A stretch of 8,789 bases of DNA from Chloroflexota bacterium (GTDB lineage Bacteria; Chloroflexota; Anaerolineae; 4572-78): NCBI GenBank assembly GCA_024278725.1, contig JAJRSQ010000341.1:1-8789 (forward strand), given 5' to 3'. Shown piece after piece: positions 1 to 5,222 of this stretch. The position numbers and the translations under genes are program-made. Every line of letters begins with the position of its first letter. Positions within the stretch are counted from its first letter, which is position 1. The notes beneath the pieces were generated by a model. The model searched no databases. It saw only the letters and a list, made by a program, of their open reading frames with translations, and was not told the DNA's origin.

Positions 1-699
1 GCCGCAATCGTGAATGGTCTGCACCACCTCCACCATCCGTTCTTCAAACAAGCCGAGCGTGTTGGGGTTGGTGATCATCAAGCCCGCCACCGTATCATCA
101 CACGCGGCTTTCAGCGCGTCCAAATCAATATTGCCCCGGTCGTCGCTGGGAATTTCCTGCACGGTGAAGCCGCACATCGCCGATGAGGCGGGGTTGGTTC
201 CGTGCGCAGAATCGGGGATGAGCATTTTGGTGCGTTTGGTATCCCCGCGCGAGAGATGATACGCCCGCATCACCAGCACCCCGGCAAACTCGCCGTGCGC
301 GCCGGCAGCCGGTTGCAGGCTCACGTCCGGCAGCCCGGAAATCTCGCCGAGCATTTTCTGCAATTCAAACATCAACTGTAAATTCCCCTGCACCGTTTCA
401 AGGGGTTGCAGCGGGTGGGTCGCGGTGAATTTCGGCTTTGCGGCAACGGCTTCGTTCACTTTGGGATTATATTTCATGGTACAGGAACCGAGCGGGTAAA
501 AGACGCTGTCCACGGAATAGTTTTTCTGGCTGAGGCGAACATAATGCCGCGCCACGTCCAATTCGCTCAATTCGGGCAACGGCGGGGCATCCGCGCGGAG
601 AAATTCGGTGGGGAGGGGCGCTTCCGGCACATCCAAATCGGGCAGGTCAATTGCCACCCGACCGGGTTTTGAAATTTCAAACAATAACGGTTCGTACAT
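1..699 (-). CDS. gcvPB: Glycine dehydrogenase (decarboxylating) subunit 2, partial (3' end outside window)
   Basis: This is the C-terminal-half subunit of the two-subunit P protein of the glycine cleavage system. With GcvPA it decarboxylates glycine using PLP and loads the aminomethyl group onto lipoyl-GcvH in the cytoplasm. Only the first 233 residues are present; the frame is open to the left edge, and the family is usually near 480-500 residues. Visible family signatures are YPLGSCTMKYNPK (about 68-80), THPLQP (94-99), QPAAGAHGE (129-137) and the strongly conserved SAHGTNPASSAMCGF (164-178), followed by ITNPNTLGLFE (209-219). The PLP-binding lysine motif lies beyond the window edge and cannot be checked. 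The start is fixed by the TAATG junction, where the gcvPA stop and this ATG share one base, and by a strong GGAGG site inside the end of gcvPA. This implies translational coupling with the partner subunit. Confidence 0.96.
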   Translation of the reverse strand, partial: MYEPLLFEISKPGRVAIDLPDLDVPEAPLPTEFLRADAPPLPELSELDVARHYVRLSQKNYSVDSVFYPLGSCTMKYNPKVNEAVAAKPKFTATHPLQPLETVQGNLQLMFELQKMLGEISGLPDVSLQPAAGAHGEFAGVLVMRAYHLSRGDTKRTKMLIPDSAHGTNPASSAMCGFTVQEIPSDDRGNIDLDALKAACDDTVAGLMITNPNTLGLFEERMVEVVQTIHDCG

Positions 700-2036
700 T
701 ATGCCACCTCCTTCAGCGCCGTCACAAACGCATCAATCTGCGCCCGCGAATTCATTTCCGTCACCGCAACGAGCATCTGATGGGTGCGTTCCGGGCATCG
801 CCGCGACAAATCAAAGCCGCCGATGATGTTGCGGGTCAACAATGCGGCATTAATGTCGGCAACCGGTTTGGGGCATTGCACCACAAATTCTTTGAAGAAA
901 GGTTTGGTGGTCAGCACGCTGTATCCGGGTAATTTGTCAATTTCCGCCGCGGCGTAATGGGCTTTGTGATAAGTCAACTCCGCCACGCGGCGCATTCCGT
1001 TTTTGCCCATCGCGGCGAGGTACACCGCCGCCGCCAGCGCATTCAACCCCTGGTTCGAGCAGATATTGCTGGTGGCTTTTTCGCGCCGGATGTGCTGCTC
1101 GCGGGTGGAAAGGGTCAGCACAAAACCACGTTTGCCGTTTTTATCGACGGTCTGCCCGACCACTCGCCCCGGCATTTTGCGCACCAGTTTGTGGGTGGTG
1201 GCAAAAATGCCGAGATAGGGACCGCCGTAATTGAGCGCGTTCCCCAGCGCGTGCCCTTCGGCGGTGACGATGTCCGCGCCGTATTCGCCCGGCGGGGTGA
1301 ACAGCCCGCAGGCGTGCGGGTCGGTGTGGACAACCAACAGTGCGCCGGCGGCGTGAACGGCATCCGCCAGCCCGCGCAAGTCTTCCAGCTCGCCGAAGAA
1401 ATTGGGCGATTGCACCACAAGGCACGCGGTATCCGCATCGAGCATTGCGGTCAGCGCGGTTAAATCGGTGTCGGGATTTTCATCGCCCGTAATCTCAATG
1501 TCCATCCCCTGGGTGTATGTGCGCATCACTTTGCGGTATGTCGGTTTGATGCCGGGCAGAATCAGCACCTTCTTCCGTTTGCCCCGGCTCACATTCACCG
1601 CCATAATGGCGGCTTCCGCCAGTGCCGTCGCGCCATCATAATGGCTGGCATTCACCACGTCCATTGCCAGCAATGCCGATACCATGGACTGGTATTCAAA
1701 GATTGCCTGCAATGTCCCCTGGCTCACTTCAGGCTGATAGGGGGTGTATGCCGTGTAAAATTCGCTGCGCCCAATCATCTGGGCGACAATGCTGGGCTGG
1801 AAATGGTTGTATGCGCCCGCGCCCACAAATGCGCTGTAATGGAAGGTGTCGGCGTTTTTGTCGCTGATGGCGGTCAGTTCCGACATAATTTCCAGTTCAG
1901 ACATCGGTTTGGGCAAGTTCAGTTCCGGGAAGCGAACCTTTTCCGGCACAGCTTCAAACAGGTCGGCAATGGACTCAACGCCGATGGCAGCGAGCATCTC
2001 CGCCTGTTCTTCCGGTGTGTTTGGAATAAATTTCAT
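699..2036 (-). CDS. gcvPA: Glycine dehydrogenase (decarboxylating) subunit 1
   Basis: This is the N-terminal-half subunit of the split P protein. It pairs with GcvPB to form the PLP-dependent glycine decarboxylase that reacts with lipoyl-GcvH. At 445 residues it has the normal length for this family. Recognisable conserved segments are GAGAYNHFQP (72-81), YTAYTPYQPEVSQGT (95-108, substrate and cofactor pocket region), the FEYQS stretch (113-117) and YDGATALAEA (133-142). Conserved C-terminal blocks such as TSNICSNQ are also present. The start ATG at 2036 has TGGAG a few bases upstream. The gene begins 17 bp after gcvH and its stop overlaps the gcvPB start by one base, so the three genes are co-transcribed. 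PLP itself is held by GcvPB in this family, so no catalytic lysine is expected here. Nothing looks broken. Confidence 0.97.
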   Translation of the reverse strand: MKFIPNTPEEQAEMLAAIGVESIADLFEAVPEKVRFPELNLPKPMSELEIMSELTAISDKNADTFHYSAFVGAGAYNHFQPSIVAQMIGRSEFYTAYTPYQPEVSQGTLQAIFEYQSMVSALLAMDVVNASHYDGATALAEAAIMAVNVSRGKRKKVLILPGIKPTYRKVMRTYTQGMDIEITGDENPDTDLTALTAMLDADTACLVVQSPNFFGELEDLRGLADAVHAAGALLVVHTDPHACGLFTPPGEYGADIVTAEGHALGNALNYGGPYLGIFATTHKLVRKMPGRVVGQTVDKNGKRGFVLTLSTREQHIRREKATSNICSNQGLNALAAAVYLAAMGKNGMRRVAELTYHKAHYAAAEIDKLPGYSVLTTKPFFKEFVVQCPKPVADINAALLTRNIIGGFDLSRRCPERTHQMLVAVTEMNSRAQIDAFVTALKEVA

Positions 2037-2053
2037 GCGTTGGCTCCAATCCG

Positions 2054-2431
2054 CTATGCGTTCGCGGCGGCGTATGCGTCAGGGGTCATCAATTCGTCCC
2101 ATTCGGCGGGGTTACTGGGGGCAACTTTGATGAGCCAGCCTTCCCCGAAGGCATCGTTGTTGATGATTTCCGGGCTGTCTTCCAGCGCTTCGTTCACGGC
2201 AACCACTTCGCCGGACACCGGCGCATACAGGTCGCTGGCGGCTTTCACAGACTCCACCACGCCGAACACTTCGCCTTTGGTCACTGTGTCGCCCACGGCG
2301 GGGAGTTCCACAAAAACCACATCACTCAGCGCGTCCTGCGCGTGGTCGGAAATCCCAATCACAAAAACGTCCCCTTCTTTGCGTGCCCATTCGTGAGATT
2401 CCATAAATTTTGCATTTTGGTCAACGTTCAT
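2054..2431 (-). CDS. gcvH: Glycine cleavage system H protein (lipoyl carrier)
   Basis: This is the mobile carrier of the glycine cleavage complex. Its lipoyl-lysine arm accepts the aminomethyl group from the P protein, presents it to GcvT, and is reoxidised by lipoamide dehydrogenase. The 125-residue length matches the family. The lipoylation motif ESVKAASD puts the modified lysine at K63. The ESHEW motif near the N-terminus and the GWLIKV segment near the C-terminus are also typical. The start is supported by AAAGGAGAGG about 7 bp upstream; an internal ATG at residue 10 lies inside the conserved N-terminus and has no comparable site. It is separated from gcvT by 113 bp, unusually long for this operon, and that gap carries a heptamer repeat and a possible promoter. 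No lipoate synthase or ligase gene is present in the window. Confidence 0.97.
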   Translation of the reverse strand: MNVDQNAKFMESHEWARKEGDVFVIGISDHAQDALSDVVFVELPAVGDTVTKGEVFGVVESVKAASDLYAPVSGEVVAVNEALEDSPEIINNDAFGEGWLIKVAPSNPAEWDELMTPDAYAAANA

Positions 2432-2456
2432 TTTGCACCTCTCCTTTCAAATTAAC

Positions 2457-2490
2457 GTTTCAAGTTTCAAGTTTCAAGTTTCAAGTTTCA
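2457..2490. repeat. Heptamer tandem repeat (GTTTCAA x 4.9)
   Basis: Four perfect copies of GTTTCAA plus six bases of a fifth run without interruption. On the coding strand of the operon the unit reads TTGAAAC. The array lies 25 bp upstream of the gcvH start codon and so would be in the transcribed leader of gcvH. Just to its left, 2521-2547 holds two copies of CCAATCT (2526-2532 and 2539-2545), a second, more degenerate word repeat that runs into the end of gcvT. The array is much too short in unit length to be CRISPR. Simple heptamer arrays often vary in copy number by slippage. Confidence 0.9.
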
Positions 2491-2491
2491 G

Positions 2492-2520
2492 GCTATACTC
2501 GGCAGCGTCACAATGGACAA
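2492..2520 (-). promoter_or_regulatory. Possible internal promoter for gcvH-gcvPA-gcvPB
   Basis: On the minus strand TTGTCC (2520-2515) and TATAGC (2497-2492) are separated by exactly 17 bp, each matching four of six sigma70 consensus bases. The site lies between gcvT and gcvH, and the heptamer array would fall at or just after the transcription start. This is a weak match found by eye; the gap could also simply be read through from the main promoter. Confidence 0.25.
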
Positions 2521-2544
2521 ATCGCCAATCTCCAATAACCAATC

Positions 2545-3648
2545 TCATTTATACGCCGGGCGATAAAACGGACGCCGAATGATGACCGCCTCTTTCATTT
2601 TTCCGCGGATGACAATTTGGATGGGCGTGCCGGATTTGGCATATTGCGCCGGAACATAGGCGTGTCCGGCAAATTTTTCGACGGTGGGGGCATAAATGCC
2701 GGTCACCACTTCCCCCACAATGCCGCCGTTGATGGCAACGGGGTAATGTTCGCGGGGGACGGCTTTGTCCACCATTTCAAAACCGACCAACAATTTTTCC
2801 ACGCCTTCCAGTTTTTGTTTGAGCAGCACATCCCGCCCGATGAAGGGTTTGTTGAGTTTCACCACCCAGCCCAATCGCGCCTCAATGGGGGTGACGCTCG
2901 CGGAAATTTCGTGCCCGTACAACGGGAAGCTCGGCTCAAAACGCAGGCTGTCGCGCGCCGCCAAGCCGATGGGGTGCAATCCCAACGGTTCGCCGACTTC
3001 CACCAGCGTTTCCCACATTTCCACCGCGCGCCCGGCATCGAAAAAGAGTTCCACGCCGTCTTCGCCGGTGTACCCCGTGCGGCTGATGAGCGTCGGAATG
3101 CCTGCCACCTCCCCTTCCGCAATGGTGAAGCGGGGGACGCTCGCCAGCGAAACTTCGGTCACTTTTTGCAGAATTTCCATCGCTTTGGGACCCTGCAGGG
3201 CGAGCATGTAGGTTTCATCGGAAACATCGGTCACGGTGACATCGAAGCCGGTGGTGTGCGCCTGCATCCACGCCAAATCTTTCTCCCGATTCGAAGCGTT
3301 CAGCGCCACAAACCAGCGGTTGGGCAGGCGATAGAGGTAAATATCATCCACCAATGTGCCGTCGGCATAGCACAGCAGGGCGTAATGGGCATCGTTCACC
3401 GCCATTAAAGTGGTATCCCAGGTGGTCATATAATTCAGGTAGGCTTCCGCATCGGGACCGCTGACTGAAAATTGCGCCATGTGGTCAATGTCGAAAAGCC
3501 CGGCGGCGGTGCGGGTGATGCGGTGTTCTTCTTTGGGTCCGGTGGGATATTGCACGGGCATTTCCCAACCGGCGAAGGGAACCATCCGCCCGCCGTGCGC
3601 CACGTGCCAGTCATATAAATTTGTTCGTTTGAGGGGTTTATCAGCCAT
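2545..3648 (-). CDS. gcvT: Aminomethyltransferase (glycine cleavage system T protein)
   Basis: GcvT takes the aminomethyl group from lipoyl-GcvH, passes the methylene to tetrahydrofolate to give 5,10-methylene-THF, and releases ammonia. Its 367 residues are typical. The N-terminus (HGGRMVPFAGWEMPVQY, 18-34) and FDIDHM (52-57) are family hallmarks. The conserved aspartate pair at 101-102 (DGTLVDD) contains the catalytic aspartate. RTGYTGEDGVE (190-200) forms part of the folate pocket, and LAARDSLRFE with PLYGHE (229-247) is the other signature; the usual EAGMPLYGHE appears here as EPSFPLYGHE, a mild variation. The start ATG at 3648 has AAAGGAGAG about 5 bp upstream. It is the first gene of the operon and lies directly after the glycine riboswitch and its terminator, so expression should respond to glycine. 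Stop is TGA. Confidence 0.97.
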   Translation of the reverse strand: MADKPLKRTNLYDWHVAHGGRMVPFAGWEMPVQYPTGPKEEHRITRTAAGLFDIDHMAQFSVSGPDAEAYLNYMTTWDTTLMAVNDAHYALLCYADGTLVDDIYLYRLPNRWFVALNASNREKDLAWMQAHTTGFDVTVTDVSDETYMLALQGPKAMEILQKVTEVSLASVPRFTIAEGEVAGIPTLISRTGYTGEDGVELFFDAGRAVEMWETLVEVGEPLGLHPIGLAARDSLRFEPSFPLYGHEISASVTPIEARLGWVVKLNKPFIGRDVLLKQKLEGVEKLLVGFEMVDKAVPREHYPVAINGGIVGEVVTGIYAPTVEKFAGHAYVPAQYAKSGTPIQIVIRGKMKEAVIIRRPFYRPAYK

Positions 3649-3685
3649 ACTTCTCTCCTTTGAGCCACAAAGCGGTTTTAAACAA

Positions 3686-3716
3686 CAAAAAACGAGCGCC
3701 CCGATAGAACGCCCGT
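3686..3716 (-). terminator. Leader terminator between riboswitch and gcvT
   Basis: On the minus strand ACGGGCG (3716-3710) pairs with CGCTCGT (3698-3692) as a 7-bp helix with one G-U pair and an 11-base loop. The helix runs directly into six T residues (3692-3687). It starts four bases after the last base of aptamer II and ends about 40 bp before the gcvT start codon, which is where the expression platform of a glycine riboswitch is expected. It is probably the conditional terminator of the switch. Confidence 0.7.
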
Positions 3717-3719
3717 TAG

Positions 3720-3920
3720 CTCTGTCCTGTACCTGAGAGATTCACTTCACCCGAAGATGAAAGTTGCCCCGTCGGTGTCTGCCATCCAAAGATGCAGAAC
3801 TCTCCAGAGATGCTGTAATTTGACGATACTTTTGCCTGAGAGTGTCATTTTCAGTCTACGGGAAGAACTGAGAATTTGCCCCTTCGGCGCTCCGCACAGA
3901 GTCTCTCTCGCCAAACATAG
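3720..3920 (-). promoter_or_regulatory. Tandem glycine riboswitch upstream of gcvT
   Basis: The leader RNA contains two consecutive glycine aptamers with their conserved core words. Aptamer I (about 3918-3820) has GCGAGAGAG, then GCGCCGAAGGGGCAA, a TCAGT/ACTGA hairpin as P3, and CTCTCAGGCAAAAG. Aptamer II (3809-3720) starts CTCTGGAGAG. It has a TCTGC/GCAGA P2 hairpin, CCGACGGGGCAAC, a P3 capped by a UUCG tetraloop (C-UUCG-G) and CTCTCAGGTACAGGACAGAG. Its P1 is CTCTG (3809-3805) with CAGAG (3724-3720). GCT and TTTG in the leader (near 3920) can pair with CAAA and AGC in the inter-aptamer linker, a possible leader-linker helix as described for tandem glycine switches. Known gcvT-linked examples turn expression on with glycine; that polarity is inferred here. 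Confidence 0.96.
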
Positions 3921-3942
3921 CCAGCCGGTATTTTGTGAGCAA

Positions 3943-3971
3943 AGTGTATCACAGGGTCGGATGGTTGTCAA
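3943..3971 (-). promoter_or_regulatory. Promoter of the gcv operon
   Basis: On the minus strand a perfect TTGACA (3971-3966) and TACACT (3948-3943) are 17 bp apart. Transcription should start near 3936, about 16-20 bases before aptamer I, which fits a riboswitch leader. The -10 box lies inside an inverted pair TGTGA/TCACA (3934-3938 and 3949-3953), a candidate operator discussed in the findings. Confidence 0.8.
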
Positions 3972-3991
3972 TTTGTGGCGTTCCGTCAAAC

Positions 3992-4025
3992 AAAAAGGGC
4001 AGTGATGCGCGCATCACTGCCCTTT
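3992..4025 (-). terminator. Terminator of the aldo/keto reductase gene; perfect palindrome
   Basis: A perfect 32-bp palindrome (3994-4025, centred between 4009 and 4010) begins four bases after the reductase stop codon. In RNA it folds to a GC-rich stem and is followed on the minus strand by TTTTTG, the form of a rho-independent terminator. It sits about 23 bp upstream of the gcv -35 box and would insulate the two same-strand units. Perfect dyad symmetry with no built-in loop is unusual, so a second role as a protein-binding site cannot be excluded. Confidence 0.8.
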
Positions 4026-4029
4026 GCTG

Positions 4030-4998
4030 CTACATAAAACTCCCCGCGTTGGGGTCGTTCTGCAAGATAGATTCAATCCGCTCCTGCACGTCGGGGGTGA
4101 GCTTCGGCACAATGTCAAGCACCTTCATATTCTCGTGCACCTGTTCCGGGCGGCTGGCGCCGGTGATGACGCTGGAAACCTGCGGGATGCGGAGCAACCA
4201 CGCCAGCGCCAATTGCGCCATTGAGCAGCCCAAATCGTTGGCGACCTCGGTGAGTTGGCGGACTTTTTCAATTTTATCATTGGTCAGGTATTTTTGAAGC
4301 CACGTTTCATTGTTCAAGCGGCTATCGGCGGGGATACCATCGTTATATTTACCCGTCAAAATCCCCGACGCGAGCGGACTCCACACCACCAGCCCGTACC
4401 CCAAATCATCCACGTTGGGAACCAGTTCATTTTCCACCCGATGGCGGTGGAACATGTTGTACTGCGGCTGTTCAACCTGCGGCGGGTACAGCCCGCAATG
4501 TTCCGCGATGCGGTAGGCGTTGGTGATTTGCGCGGCACGCCATTCCGACACGCCCCAGTAAAGCACCTTTCCCTGCTGAACCAAATCGCTCATCGCGCGG
4601 ACGGTTTCATCCAGCGGCGCGTCATAATCGTACCGGTGGCAAAAATACATATCCAGATAATCGGTTCCCAACCGTCTGAGCGTTTTGTGTACCGATTCCA
4701 TGATATGTTTGCGCGAAAGTCCCCGGTCGTTGGGGTCATCGCTCATCGGAAAATAGACCTTGCTGGAAATGACCAACTTCGAGCGGTCTAAATCTTTGAT
4801 GATGGCGCCCATCACTTTTTCCGCTTCCGATTTGCCGTAAATATCGGCGTTGTCGAAATAGTTCACCCCGTAATCGAGCGCGGCTTCCACGCACGCACGC
4901 GCCACATCCAACCCCACCTGATTACCATAGGTCACCCAAAAGCCCAGCGAAAGTTCACTCACCTTTAACCCGGCTCTACCCAATCGACGATATTCCAT
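4030..4998 (-). CDS. Aldo/keto reductase, Kv-channel beta-subunit-like
   Basis: This is a cytoplasmic NADPH-dependent oxidoreductase of the aldo/keto reductase superfamily; the physiological carbonyl substrate is unknown. The N-terminus MEYRRLGRAGLKVSEL and the overall pattern resemble the AKR6-type group that includes potassium-channel beta subunits and bacterial YghZ-like reductases. Numbered from this start, the catalytic tetrad is complete: D49, Y54 (DNADIYGKSE), K80 (ISSKVYF) and H121 (FCHR). The VVWSPLASGILTGKY segment and the VITGASRPEQV cofactor-phosphate motif are present. The length is 322 residues. I chose the ATG at 4998 because GAGGAG lies 9 bp upstream and the protein then starts at the family's usual position; the ATG at 5022 would add eight residues and has no convincing ribosome site. 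It is divergent from lon and has its own terminator, so it is probably monocistronic. Confidence 0.93.
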   Translation of the reverse strand: MEYRRLGRAGLKVSELSLGFWVTYGNQVGLDVARACVEAALDYGVNYFDNADIYGKSEAEKVMGAIIKDLDRSKLVISSKVYFPMSDDPNDRGLSRKHIMESVHKTLRRLGTDYLDMYFCHRYDYDAPLDETVRAMSDLVQQGKVLYWGVSEWRAAQITNAYRIAEHCGLYPPQVEQPQYNMFHRHRVENELVPNVDDLGYGLVVWSPLASGILTGKYNDGIPADSRLNNETWLQKYLTNDKIEKVRQLTEVANDLGCSMAQLALAWLLRIPQVSSVITGASRPEQVHENMKVLDIVPKLTPDVQERIESILQNDPNAGSFM

Positions 4999-5222
4999 AA
5001 TGTAAAACTCCTCTGTTTTCATCCATCAAGTTTTTATATTGTATCCGGATAGTATAAACATTTTTGGGCAGAATTAAAAATCATTTCCATCGACATGGAT
5101 GTTAACGCCCCCTTTAGGAAACTCTAACACGAATCTAATACAATGCAGGTATACTATTTTCTGATAATCCGGGCATTGTATCATTGGTTGCCCGTTGCAC
5201 TCATGACAAAAAGGAGACATCA
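4999..5222. promoter_or_regulatory. Divergent regulatory region between the reductase and lon
   Basis: This AT-rich 224-bp gap must hold both promoters. For the reductase (minus strand), TATACT (5056-5051) and TACAAT (5043-5038) are candidate -10 boxes, both with poor -35 matches; a perfect 10-bp palindrome TATCCGGATA (5042-5051) lies between and over them. For lon (plus strand), TATACT (5150-5155) is the best -10 candidate, again without a recognisable -35. It is enclosed by the 9-bp inverted repeat ATACAATGC (5138-5146) and GCATTGTAT (5173-5181). I looked for CIRCE and HAIR heat-shock operators by eye and saw none. Confidence 0.5.

Noticed and set aside
1641..2396. 251-codon plus-strand open frame across gcvPA and gcvH
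   Set aside because: Antisense to two clear genes, no family features, no supporting ribosome site seen.
2457..2490. Heptamer array as a CRISPR-like array
   Set aside because: Units are seven bases with no spacers; it is a simple tandem repeat.
2617..3408. 263-codon plus-strand open frame inside gcvT
   Set aside because: Antisense shadow of gcvT with low-complexity F/H/G/R composition.
4999..5022. Upstream ATG at 5022 for the aldo/keto reductase
   Set aside because: Its extra codons contain the GAGGAG site that serves the ATG at 4998, and the family normally begins at MEYRRLG.
5184..5222. Upstream in-frame TTG start for lon adding 13 residues
   Set aside because: No ribosome site ahead of the TTG, while AAGGAG sits 6 bp before the ATG at 5223; the added residues (MVARCTHDKKETS) would also encode the ribosome site itself.
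5101..5222. Heat-shock operators (CIRCE or HAIR) upstream of lon
   Set aside because: Neither TTAGCACTC-N9-GAGTGCTAA nor CTTGAGT-N7-ACTCAAG can be found, even allowing a few mismatches by eye.
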